A stretch of DNA of 64,000 nt from Larix kaempferi. Taxonomy: Eukaryota; Streptophyta; Pinopsida; Pinales; Pinaceae. Positions within the stretch are counted from its first letter, which is position 1, and every line of letters starts with the position of its first letter. The DNA lies in contig BSBM01000606.1 in the NCBI GenBank assembly GCA_027924585.1, positions 12,777,501 to 12,841,500 of the forward strand. The letters run 5' to 3'. Shown here piece by piece: positions 23,301 to 34,891 of the stretch. Both the position numbers and the translations under genes were made by a program. The notes under the pieces are model-generated. The model did no database searches, was not told the DNA's origin, and was given only the letters and a program-made list of their open reading frames with translations.

Positions 23301-23399
23301 TTCCTTTGAATTTCTGGTTATAGTTTTAAACGTTTTTAATTTTCTGCAATATTTTTCTGTTTTTTCCTTTTGGCTATCCCTTTCGGCTGCTGTAAAACA

Positions 23400-23945
23400 A
23401 CGTATTTTTTCCCTCGCAGTTGCGATCCGAATGCGTCTTTCAGACTGTTACCTGCGATCCGACCGTGGCTCTCAGACTATTTCCGGCGATCTACCGGCGA
23501 TTTTCATTCTGTTACTTGCGATCTGACCGTGGCTCTTAGCCTGTTTCGTGCGGTCCGACCGTGGCTGTTCACCAATTTTTCTGCAGGCCGCTTGCGGCTT
23601 GCACCCATTTTCCTGCTTTTCGCCTACATCTTTCGGCCTTTTTCCCATGGGACGCCTACGGCTTGCAGCCATTTTCCTGCTATCCTCCTTTGTCTTTCGG
23701 CCTTTTTCTCGTGATCCGCCTACGGCTTTCAGCCATTTTTCTGCTATCCGCCTGCGTCTTTCGGCCTTTTTCCCGCGATCTGCCTGTGGCTTTCAACCAT
23801 TTTCCTGCTATCCGCCTGCGTCTTTCGTCATTTTTCCCACAGTCCACCTACGGCTTTCAGTCATTTTCCTGCTATCGAAATTCCTGCCATCTGCCCGCGA
23901 CTGTCAACCTGTTTCCCGCGGTCCGACCGCACAGATTTTCTGCAA
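23400..23945 (+). repeat. Degenerate tandem repeat in element C leader
   Basis: About eight units of roughly 60-64 bp share blocks such as GCCATTTTCCTGCTATCCGCC and GCGTCTTTCGGCCTTTTTCC. Short open frames across it in several phases are a by-product of the repeat and are not called as genes. It lies just inside the PBS and could fold or pack as leader RNA. Confidence 0.7.
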
Positions 23946-24957
23946 AACCGTAGTCTATTTTCTACATTTTTTCCTTGTTTGAACCCAGCACTTTGCTGCA
24001 ATATTTTTTGCACCTGCACATCCATCTGTCCTATTTGCAGCCTTACTTCCCTATAGCCTATTTTCTGTAGTATTATTTATGTTCCATTTACAACATTTTT
24101 TAAAAAATTTCAGCATTGTAATTGAAAAGAGAAAATTTTGCATTTCAAAGTTTAATTTCTGCATTGTTATTTTTAGTTAGGAAAGTTGCCCACCCCGTGG
24201 CATTTTTACTTGGGTTCATCATCTCACATGCACACATTCTGTCACCTAATTCAAGTGAGCCCTAAAATACTACTTAACACAACCAACATTCTAACCCCAC
24301 TTGGGGAACACATAAGAATCTTGTAGTTAGGTAGGATCGGAGGGATAGGCATCCAAATAGCAGCCCTCGGTTGCTTACACTTGAGACATAGTTGTTGTCC
24401 ATTAGGGAACCAAAATCCCCTAGTATTTTTTGACACGGTTTAAAACCAATTTATCGGGAAGGCCTCTCCCCTAGGAGGGTTGAAGTAGCCAGACTGGTTT
24501 TGGAAGCCTGAGTGGAATAACGCAATCCATTCAGTAACCAAAGGATACCTTTCGTAGTTCTTGGTGTATCACCTGTATCGGGATACAGCGGTGATAGAAC
24601 CAAACTGCAAATTCACCAAACCAAACGTGTCATGAACGTTGTATCTTAGTTGCTTTTCTTCTAGGATTGACTACCCGGTGTCCCTCCCGGTAGGGGGATA
24701 TCTTTAGCCACTTGGCTCTACTATCCATATTGTCTGACTTGGATTTCATCACCTTGCAGAGGATATGTCTAGTTGAGTCATAATACTATTTAGCTAGGTG
24801 TTTGCATGCTCCCTTACCTCCTTTTGGTCTAGCGAGTCCACTATTTTTATTTTCTAGGAAACCTGCTGCTTGTTGGTATTCTGACCATTTATGTTGATAC
24901 TCCACTTATTGTAGCATAGCTATTATAGTAAGTGTTTTGAGTTGGTTGTTGGCCTAA
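23946..24957 (+). other. Element C leader, distal part
   Basis: About 1 kb between the tandem repeat and gag with no supported gene. Its position matches the long leaders of B (43,995-45,538) and of fragment F. Confidence 0.6.
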
Positions 24958-27900
24958 GTGCCATATTTTTTGCACTCTCCTTCTGCACACTCGGTTGCAT
25001 TAGGGTTTTTGAGTTGTTTTTCACTCAACACAACCCCCAAATACTTGACGCCATCTGTCACCATTGAGTCCCCGAGACATTCTCTGAGTCTCCGGGGAAA
25101 GCCCCCACAACATGGTTCATTTGACATCACCCGTCATACAAGTAGATCTTCATCACTTGATACCACTCATCATAAATCTCAAGCTTTGTCACTTGACTCC
25201 ACTCATCAATGGCATAGAACTCCATCACCCGATCTAGATGCCCCTTATTTTACCTCTGATTCTGAGGCAGAGTCTGAGAACCCCACTTACACTGCACCAA
25301 CAATCCCCATGGCTGGCATGACATCCAACCCTTTCTTTGTAGGGACCATTGGTGGAGCATCCACCACCACACCAGCTACCACACCTTCTTTGGGTATGCC
25401 CTCGATGGGGCCCACATCTACCATTTCGATCACTGTACCCATTCCAGTAGCCAACATACCCATCCCAACTCCATCAGTGACTCACACTACCCTTGGCGGT
25501 GCAGGACCATCCCATACCACTTTCGTTCCTCCACCTGGGGGCAACATCCCAAACCCAACCCCTCCACTCGGGGGCATTAACCCCAACATGGTCACAACCA
25601 CTAGTATGTCACATCCTTATACTAGTTTTCCATTCATGGTTAGTCTCAATCTTCCTGACCTGGCCAGAATGACTAACGGTCCCATCAGACATGACCTTGC
25701 CTAGCCTCACATGCCCACCAAGCTCCCCTCCAACATCCCTAAGTTTGAGGGCAAGGTAGGTGAAGACCCCCAGAACCGTATTATGTCCTTCCATCTATGG
25801 TGTTCCTCCAACTCCATAGTGGATGACTCTGTCCACCTCTGTCTGTTACAGCGCACCCTCACTGGCTCTGTAGCTAAGTGGTACATCGAGCAGCCCCATG
25901 GGACCCATGCCACCTTTACTTCCCTTTCCTCGACTTTCCTGCAGTTCTTTCAGTTACCTGTCCGCTATGACATGGGAGTTGAGATCCTACTGTCTTGCAG
26001 ACAGAACACGGCTACCCACATCACTGACCACATTCATGAGTGACGTCGATGCCACAGCCTTTGCAAAATCAAGTTAGATGACAGTATCTTCTTAGATTGG
26101 TTTCTAAAATCTCTCCTTCCTGTCATTGCCACCAAGGATGTGGCATCTGTATGACCCCAGTCCGAAGAAGATTCCATCCTCAAAGCCCAACAATTTGACC
26201 TTATTTACACTCAGTCTAGTTACCTATATTCCATCATCCCTAATGGCCCCCACGACGATTCCTCCAAACATGGTGCATTGGGGCCATCCCCTGCCGCAGA
26301 TGGCATCATTGGCCATATAGCCTCACATAACTAACCCTTTTCCATAGCACGTCCTAGCCATGGACCCAACCTTTCACGGGCTACATCTGAGTCCGGAGCA
26401 ACCAGTTCGTATGCTCCCATGGCACATCACCATCATTCCCATGGACCTTCATGTACACCTCAGTGCTTTGGCCATGACGCTCCTGCTTACGCCCCACCAG
26501 TCACACCTCAGCCATATTACCACCCACAGGCTGCACCAGCTTTTGTATCCTCTCAATCCCAACCTGCTTATTACCCACCACAGGCAGCACCTACGGCAAA
26601 CCCTCAACCCGTCACATAGATGTATCAGCAACCCCCACAAGGTTCAACACCTGCACCGCCTCCACCTACTTATTATCCCCCGCAGCCTGCTCCCGTACCT
26701 GCACAACCCCAGAACCCACCTACTGCCCAAGGGCAAGTGTATGCCCAACAGAATCCGCAGCAGAACCAAAATAACCAGTGCCAACAGGGCTAGCAAAACC
26801 GTGGTGAAGGCCGTAATCGTGGGAACAACCCCCCTCCAGACCAAGGCGTTCAACCTCCCAATCCCCCAAACAAAAATAATGCAGCACCTGCCAACCAAAA
26901 CCCTGATCGGCTGCCCAAGCAAGCCAAAAATATTAATTTGCAAACAAACCATCCTTGTTCTATTTGCGGGGTCTATGGCCACTACACACATACTTTCTCA
27001 CATTTGGAGCAAGCTCGGCAACTCTAGACCGATGATTCCCACCGCCAAGGGCATGTGGCTCCTTAGGTGCCTCCCAACCCCCCACCACCTCAGCATCAAC
27101 CCTTGGTGTTACAAAACACTTTATCGACCCAAGGTGTAGTGAACACTCAGCTGTTGGTTTCCCCTCAAGGAAACGCGCCACCACAACAGCAAATCACTTA
27201 TGCCGCTCCTGATCAACCCATGTTAGACTTAGGTACCCATCACTTGTTAATGATGTCATCCATCGATGTCAACCTTCAAACCCATTGGAAACAATATCGC
27301 TCCACCCCTGAAGCCCCTCCCACCGACAAAAACCTTATCCCATTGATCAGTCATTATGTATACCTCCGGCTCCACTTGATGGCACCTCCAAAGCACCTCG
27401 CTTCCCACTTCATCGCATCAACAATAATCCCATTGCTCACATTGTGTCTAATTACAACATTGTAGATGACTTAGCCCAGTCCCTCGGAGCCATGTCTGTG
27501 TTAGAGGTCTTAAAAAACTGTCCTTCATAGCGTAAGACTTTGCTCTCCGGCATTGGTGCTATTGACCCAAATGATTCACGACTGATGGCCTTCGATTTGG
27601 ACCAATCCGAACCACGCCTGCCTTCCACTTTAGCATTCCAAGTTTTTGTATCCATTTGGAATCTTGTCATCCATCGATGCATTATCGATGAAGGTGCCTC
27701 TACATGCGTTATGTCCACATTCGTTTGGCAGAAGTTGGGATCCCCTACTCTCCAGCAGTCCACCACTGCGTTGCGATCCTACGACGACCGTTCAGCTCAA
27801 CCCCAAGGTCTCTTACCTAATGTCCCCATCCAGTTGGCTAGGTAAAACACTGCTTATTGACATAGAGGTCATCAATGCCCAACTTGATTATAACCTCTTA

Positions 27901-30900
27901 CTTGGCCACAACTACATGTATGCCATGCGGGTGGTTGCCTCATCCGTTTTTCATACCATGATGTTCTCCCATGATGGACGCATGGTCAAGGTTGATCAAC
28001 TCACCTATTACGATCCCAATTCCCCCACTGCACCCGAAAATGTTCTCCCCATGGTTGAACAACCTGTTTGTGGTGCAACTACCTCATTGGTTTCCTCCGT
28101 GGGACCCAGAGTTTACTCAGATACTCCAATGACCTCAACAATCCAATCCATTCCACCCTCATCACCAGTAATCGAAATATCTGACCTATGTACCCTTTCC
28201 CACAATACACAAACACCCAACAATCAACTAGTCGTGTTACCCAAACCACCATTGGTACCTAGTCACGTTGGTGTTACACCCATCCACACAATCCCCTTCC
28301 TATTCCCTCCCTCAGGATTAGTAAGCGCCCCGGTTATGGCTACTCTCAGCCTCCCCGGGTTAACCTTAGGATTACCCGTGTGGTATATTTCACCTCTCGT
28401 TCCCCTACCGACACCAAATGTCATCCTTCAACCATTGCAACCCATTGCCACTACTAGTCAACCACCTCCCGGTGTCACTACCCCTTCGTCATCTACGAAT
28501 CCACCTCATCTTATCAAGCACACTGAGGGCAGAGGGCCACAACCATACACTGCTGTACCCGCACCCAAAATAGTTAAAAGCCCCCCCATGTTTCGTGATC
28601 CTCCCAAATGCTCATTATGTGATGAGTTAGGCCATCCGACTCATCAATGTCCACAATTACCTGCATTACAGGAACACATGCAAATGCTTGACAATGACCT
28701 CAACATCCTAGTTGTCCAACTTGATCCAACCCTAAGCCTCATGATATATCACTATGTACCAACCACCCTTGTGCAATATGTGGTGTTTACGGCCATTACT
28801 CACATCACTGTCCTGATCTCCCAGATTACTGAGCAGCTCTCTATGAGATGAATAATTTGGACCTTGAGATGGCGCCCCCCACAATTGAGGAGATCCACCC
28901 CCCAGTATTACCCTCATCCGACGAGATTAATACCATCTATATGATCTCTTCTACTACCACTCCCTCATCAACCGATTTGACAACTCAAAGTTTCCGCACT
29001 GATGAGGAGATTCTAAAGGCTCTCACTACCCCGGATTACCAATGGAAGACATGCACCATCGTTCCTACTTCCTCCCAGAAGAGTCCTCCTCCACCATAGC
29101 CACCCAATTTGCGGTTGAGTCCAAATATTTCCTCCCCACCAAAGTCGACTAGTTTAAGGATCCCATTCCTACTCCTGATGCTTTTGAGGAAGGTAACATG
29201 GCCAACATCTCACCCGTCATCCACATCGATATCTATGACCCACCTAGTGCTCTTGAAATCATTACATTAGGAGCCTCCTGCAGTGAGTATGAGATCAGAT
29301 AGTACAAAAAACTTTTCCAAGAGTTTTGTGATGTCTTTGCTTGGTCATATACCGAAATGCCCAGTCTTGACCCCACTATTATAGAACACCACATTGACAC
29401 ATGGCCAGATGTAACCCCCGTTCACCAGAAACAGTGCCCCATTCATCCCTCAAAGCTCCTCGCTATTAAAGAAGAGATTGAGAAACTTCACAAAGCAGGA
29501 TTCATTTATCCTATTGCATATACCACTTGGGTTTCTAACCCCGTCCTTGTTAACAAGAAACAAGGCACCATCAGAGTATGTCCTGACTTCCGCAATTTAA
29601 ATCGAGCATATCCCAAGCACAACTTCCCCAGGCCATTTATTGACTAACTCATCGATGCGTGTGCGAGGCATGAAGCCCTATCTTTCATGAATGGTTTTTC
29701 TGGATATAACCAAATTCAGATCCGCAAGGAGGATCAGTACAAGACTACCTTTACCACCCCCTGGGGCACCTTTTCCTATTGCGTCATGCCTTTCGGCCTC
29801 AAAAATGCTGGTGCCACCTTCCAGTGGGCCATGACCTACTATTTTCATGACTTGGTTCATATCCTATTAGTCTATCTAGACGACCTTACATCTCGTTCCC
29901 GGAAATAATCAGACCACCTTAACGACCTCCGAAAAATCTTTCTGCATTGTCGCAAATATCAAATCCGCTTGAACCCACACAAGTGCATCTTTTGCATTCC
30001 GGCAGGCCGGTTGTTGGGTTTCATTGTTTCCCATAAAGGAATCACTATTGATCCACTGAAATTCCAAGCCATCATAGACCTTCCCGCTCCTCGCACACTC
30101 CGACAGTTCCAGAGTCTGTAGGGGAGATCTAATTTCCTCCGTCGCTTCATTCCTGATTATGCCACCACCATTCATGGTTTCTTACGCCTGCTTCGTACCC
30201 ACATACCCTTTGTTTGGGATGACTAGGCACAAGCTGCATTCGAAGCCCTTAAGAAATGTCTCACGCAAGCCCCTTTGATCTCCCCTCTGGATTTCTCTCA
30301 AGACTTCATCCTTTACGTCTTGGCATCCGATCATGCCGTGTCTGGAGTCCTTGTTCAAGAAGATGCTGCTCTCCAAGAGCGTGTCATTTATTATGTCAGC
30401 CAGACCTTGTCTGGATGACCCCTACATTACCTGTATAAGGAAAGACTAGCCCTTGCTGTGGTTCTTTTCATCCAAAAATTGTGACATTACATTTTACTCA
30501 GTCAGACCACAGTTGTCGCCGACTCCAACCCCATGGTCTATCTCTTGAACCGGCGCCTATTGCAAGGTTGCATTGCTAAATGGGTAATTATCCTCCAAGA
30601 ATATGACCTCACTTTCACAACCCCTAAGAGCACTAAAGCCCTCGCGCTTGCCTAGCTCATCACCGACCTCCCATCCCTTTTGTCATCCCTGCAAATCTCT
30701 GATGAGTTACCCGACAACCACTTGTTCATCATCTCATCTAATGACCCATGGTGCGGTGATATTTTGTTATACCTTCACACGCAGAATTTCTGACACAACA
30801 TAAATCGTGATGGACACCATCGTATATGTCACCAGGCCTCTCGATATCTCCTCTTGGGCGATGTCCTTTACCGGCGAGGGGTTGACACGATTCTCAGTCA

Positions 30901-31993
30901 TTGTCTTACACATGAGGAAGCTGAACAAGTCTTCAATGACTGTCATAGCGATGCCTACGGCAGACATTTCTCTAGAATGGCCACCGCCCAAAAGGTCATT
31001 CATGCCAGATACTTCTGGCCCACACTCTTTACGTACTACATCACAGCGGTCAAACATTGCCATAATTGCCAACTTTTTGCCCCTAAGGCTTGGAAACCAC
31101 CCGCTCTGTTACACCCAGTCGTCACCATTGGTCCCTTTTGTAAATGGGCCATCGAATTCCTGGAATGTAAACCCTCATCCACCAATGGACATAAGTACAT
31201 CATTGTCGCCATCGACTACTTCACCAAATGGGCTGAAGCCATGCCCACCTTCAATTGTAAAGCTGACACCACTGCTCGTTTCTTTTTTAACCATGTTATC
31301 ACATGATTCGGGGTCCCCAAACAGTTGGTCTCAGACCATGGTTCACACTTCAAATATTCCATTTGGCGCGAGTTATCCACCCTACTGAAGTTCAAACATC
31401 AGTATTCCTCTGCTTACTACCCCCAAGGGAACGGCCAAGTAGAGGCCATTAACAAAATTTTAAAAACCATCCTCCAACGCACTGTTGACCGACATAAGTC
31501 CAATTGGCATCATATGCTTTTCCTTGCATTATGGGCTTACTGTACATCAACCAAGACTGCCACTGGTTTTAACCCGTTTCATTTAGTTCATGGTGTGGAG
31601 TTTGTCCTCCCCATCGAGTTTCAGATACCTTCCTTACACATCGTCATCGAGCTTCTTTCAGACACCTCCCCACTCGAGCAACATCTGCTATCACTAGAAC
31701 AAGCTGATGAATACTGTCGTGCCACCCTCCAGACCATTGAAGCTGCCAAGAACCACTCCAAAGTTGGTTACGACAAACATGTCCACCCTCGAACTTTCCA
31801 TGAAGGGGACCTCGTCCTTGCCTATGACAAAGCCCGTGACAAGACCGGTAAAGGAAAGTTTGAATCCATGTGGCAAGGCCCTTACATCATGCAGACCTAC
31901 CTCGGAAATGGGGTATACATTTTAACTGACTCAGAAGGTCACCCTTTGCGCAACCCCCTTAATGGGTTGTATCTTAAACGCTTTTATCCTTAA
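24958..31993 (+). pseudogene. Element C gag-protease-RT-RNaseH-integrase
   Basis: The frame is open from 24,958; the true start is uncertain. Gag has a low-complexity N-terminus, a capsid-like core at about 25,711-26,320 (FEGKVGEDPQNRIMSFHLW) and a zinc knuckle at about 26,955 whose last Cys is lost. A change of frame near 27,366 and back near 27,830 brackets the protease (IIDEGAST, about 27,690). Two further CCHC knuckles follow the protease (about 28,607 and 28,770). RT at about 29,400-29,900 keeps FRNLN, FSGYNQI and YLDD. The gypsy RNase H has YVLASDHAVSG, where the usual catalytic Asp is Leu. Integrase at 30,854-31,993 keeps the His/Cys zinc region and the DDE residues (AIDYFTKW, VSDHGSHF, GQVEAINK), ending NGLYLKRFYP. 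About 20 stops make it non-functional. Confidence 0.9.
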
Positions 31994-32097
31994 ACAAACC
32001 CGCGGCCCCATTGGTCCGTATTGTACAGTTTTCTTTCTTTTTGTTTTTCACCCTTTTTACCGCAACCTTACATTCATCATTTTTTGCATGATCACAG

Positions 32098-32526
32098 ATG
32101 GACCATCTTCCACCTCATTACATTGGCTTCGCTGATGGAGCAAGCTGCTGGTCCCCGAACCTAGCTTATGCAGCATGGGTCTTATATTCCCCTTCACATG
32201 AGTTGATTCACCTTGACGGAATATGTATAGGAACTGATACCAATAACCAAGCAGAGTATGATGATGTGACCGGTCTCTTGACTGCTGCCCTTCAGATGGG
32301 CATATGTCACCTTCATGTGTTCTTTGACTCCCAGCTACTTGTCTCCCAGCTCAACAACTGCTACCAGGTGCGTGATCCCTGCCTCTTTAGAAAATTCTTG
32401 CACACAAAACAACTCAGCCGAAAATTTTAATCCATAACATTCACCCATGTCCCAAGAGCTCAGAATAGTGTCACAGATCAAATGGCTAACAACATCCTAG
32501 ATTGGCATATCAATCACACCATGTAA
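32098..32526 (+). pseudogene. Element C second RNase H (archaeal-type)
   Basis: A separate frame starts at ATG 32,098, directly after a pyrimidine-rich stretch ending GATCACAG that looks like a splice acceptor, 105 bp past the integrase stop. All four catalytic acids are present: FADGAS, AEYDDVTGLL, FFDSQLLV and VTDQMAN. One stop (near 32,428, before SITFTHVPRAQN) interrupts it. This domain probably replaces the gypsy RNase H of the same element, which lacks its first Asp. The acceptor suggests it may be expressed from a spliced transcript, possibly as a C-terminal extension of pol. Confidence 0.85.
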
Positions 32527-32599
32527 AACATCCATCATGCATCATCATCCCATATCATCTCATCAAAAATATATAAAAACCCAAAAAAGATTGCATTTA

Positions 32600-32905
32600 C
32601 AACAAGGGGCATCCATGTGCCTATCATCACATAAATATTTGCATCCATGTGCAAAACCATCAACACATTACTATACAGGGGCATCCACGTTCCTATCCTA
32701 CATACATAATGTTGCATCCATGTGCAATACATAACATAAAATACACAAGGGGCATCCATGTGCCCATCATCCTACACTACTTGCATCCACGTGCAGTACA
32801 AACATATAACAAACCATAAGCACATCCACGTGCGTACACTAAATCATCATCGCAAAAAGGTGCATCCATGTGCATATATATATATCAAAAAATAAACGTC
32901 CATGT
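32600..32905 (+). repeat. Minisatellite with GCATCCATGTGC core
   Basis: About nine degenerate copies of a 12-base core, GCATCCATGTGC or GCATCCACGTGC, are spaced about 30-45 bp apart between the second RNase H and the 3' end of the opposite-strand gene. Several contain CACGTG, the plant G-box core. The spacers vary, so this is not a CRISPR array. Confidence 0.7.
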
Positions 32906-33021
32906 GCTACACATGTCCTGAGTACCTCTATACTCAGCTATACAAAAAATATCTATACATCAATAAGACTCATAGAATACATGCCGTAGCTACAAAATCG
33001 ATGGGGAGTCCCCTGTACTCC

Positions 33022-34345
33022 CTACTGAGAGTCATACCCTTCATCACTTCCTGCATCAGCTACCTCCGAGTCCTCACCCCGCTCCTCCTCTAGTAGCTCC
33101 TCATCCCCTACAAGCTCTTGTGCCTGACCCCTGTCCGCCAAAATGGACACTCGGATCACGATCGATCAGAATTCCCGTGGCACCCTCAGACAGTCCTGAA
33201 TCACCTCTGGATCCACATCTCGCCACCCATCATTAGTCATTCCAACCAGCAAACAATCGAGAAGCATCCGTACCGAATCCTGAGTCCCCTCAGCGTCCCA
33301 TTGATGCACCTCTCGTCGGCCTGGCAGGGCTGGTATCACCACATGCCCCCTGCGATCTACATGTCCTAGTGGTGGTCTCAGGCCAACATCTGTAGATCAT
33401 ACATCAGTCAGTAACAACATATCAATATCTCAAACCTATCATACACAAAACCTGACATCAAGAAACAATCAAGCAAATCAATACATACCATCTGGTCCCC
33501 ACGCCTGCCCTGGAGGCCGTGGTGCCTCCGGATCTTTTGTGTAGTCCATGTCTCTATATGGATAATCATCCAGCGTTAGTGGCATCTACAACCACTGTAG
33601 GTAGATCTCCTGGGTGAAGTACCTACCAACCACACCGCCACCCCGTTGGCGCATCATCTCTCCCCATCGCACCATACGCAGCTCCATAGGTCCTGCTGCC
33701 CTGATAGGCACCCGCGGCCGCAGTGTAGGTACCCTCTCCATGAAAAAGGCACACAGAAAGGATCCATAACAGAATCCCTCGCCAGATTCCTTCACCGAGG
33801 TTAATTGCTGTTGAACACCAGTGAGGAACATCTGGCCCCAAGCATAGTATATGCCATCCAGCACCCGCTCCAACAGCTGCATCTGGCCCCCTGGCACCCT
33901 CTTGGGCGACTGGGACCCGAAAACCCGAACCACGCATGTCACGATTGCCAGTACTGATGGCTCCTGTAGGTCCACAACCCGGAGTGCATTCCTCTGCACC
34001 CTAGCCTTTGGACCACAGTACCGCTCCAACATATCCTCAATATCCACATCGACGGATAATCGTGGCTACGTATCAACCACCCTAACCAAACAGGGAAACC
34101 CCGTTAAGAAATATACATCTGCAAGGGTGAGATCCACCCTCTCTCCCTGCACCCTGAATGCATGTATGTTAGGCTCCCAAAAGCTCACTAACCGGTTCAG
34201 TAGTAGCGCTGCTGACCGCATCATGGGCACTTGTGCAAACTTCAGCAGCCTGCATGACCCCAGCGTAGACCGCACATGTCGATCCCTCTGGATGGCATCC
34301 ACTATGTCGTCCGGTACCTCCCACTTTCGCCAGCACTAACGGCAT
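33022..34345 (-). pseudogene. Opposite-strand accessory gene of C, plant-mobile-domain-like, with intron
   Basis: ATG 34,345 follows TGTGATTGACAG, an acceptor-like end at the same place as in A and B. The first coding exon (34,345-33,489) contains LLLNRLVSFWEPNIHAFRV, then VDLTLADVYFLTGFP, the plant mobile domain pattern, then a long central part (MRSAALL to YFTQEIYLQWL). Donor GTATGT starts at 33,488 and acceptor CTACAG ends at 33,390, giving a 99-bp intron. Joining GATG to ATGTTGG keeps phase 1 and opens about 122 codons ending in an acidic tail (DEELLEEERGEDSE) with TAG at 33,022. Defects are one frameshift just after the start, stops near 34,065 and 33,584, and one in exon 3. It is the best-preserved copy. 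A nuclear DNA-binding or silencing-related role is only a guess from the domain. Confidence 0.72.
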
Positions 34346-34429
34346 CCTGTCAATCACACAATGCACACTCATCAGACTCATGTCAAAGAAATAACCTTTC
34401 CCCCCTCGGGAAAACCCTAAAGCTCGATC

Positions 34430-34690
34430 CCAATCACGGCTTTAGGTCCCCTTGCCTTGGTCTCAAACCGCGGTTGTCAAGGCTATAGTCGTGGTCCGGG
34501 ACCGCACCTGTAGGAGCCGAACTCACGGTCCTGAACCGTGAATCCAGCGTCGGAACTCATGGTACAGGACTGCGTATTCCGAACTAGAACTCACTGTCCC
34601 CAGACCTGTGATCAGACCCAGAACCTGCGGTCCCCGACCGTGGTTCCACCCCACAAACCCGCGGTCCACCTCACATGGACCGTACAAGAA
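34430..34690 (-). repeat. Degenerate GC-rich motif cluster upstream of the opposite-strand gene
   Basis: Short motifs such as CCGCGGTT, GACCGTGG and ACGGTC recur about every 20-30 bp in both orientations. The cluster lies between the TATA box (34,883) and the ATG (34,345) of the opposite-strand gene, so it would fall in that gene's leader or 5' intron. Confidence 0.5.
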
Positions 34691-34882
34691 AACCCCCTGG
34701 GACCCACTACCCCCCCGAACCCAATGAAAAATGCAGGTATGAGTTCATCGGAATACCTGCAACTCTCGTATCTGCAAATGGCCGGTCGGATCGTCCAGAA
34801 ACACCAACTCAGCTCTAGTCCTCTCTGATCTCTAGTTAAAGTCAACAAGTCCAACTGACACTTGTCATGTTGGACCCACTTA

Positions 34883-34891
34883 CTATTTATA
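34883..34891 (-). promoter_or_regulatory. TATA box of the opposite-strand gene in C
   Basis: The minus strand reads TATAAATAGTAA, the same 12 bases as in A and B, 538 bp upstream of ATG 34,345. Sequence around it is otherwise poorly conserved with A and B. Confidence 0.6.

Noticed and set aside
23370-23982. Overlapping open frames rich in Pro/Phe/Cys
   Set aside because: They coincide with a tandem repeat whose unit is near a multiple of three and read open in more than one phase; no conserved content and no counterpart in B.
26360-27139. Long His/Pro/Leu-rich open frame in C gag
   Set aside because: It is an alternative phase of the low-complexity gag region; the gag frame holds the capsid core and knuckle.
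32600-32905. Possible CRISPR-like array of regularly spaced short repeats
   Set aside because: Core repeats are degenerate, spacing varies, there is no cas gene, and the setting is a plant retrotransposon. It is a minisatellite.
33851-34339. Plus-strand open frame over the C accessory gene
   Set aside because: It is the shadow of the minus-strand exon, whose product is conserved with A and B; the plus-strand product is not.
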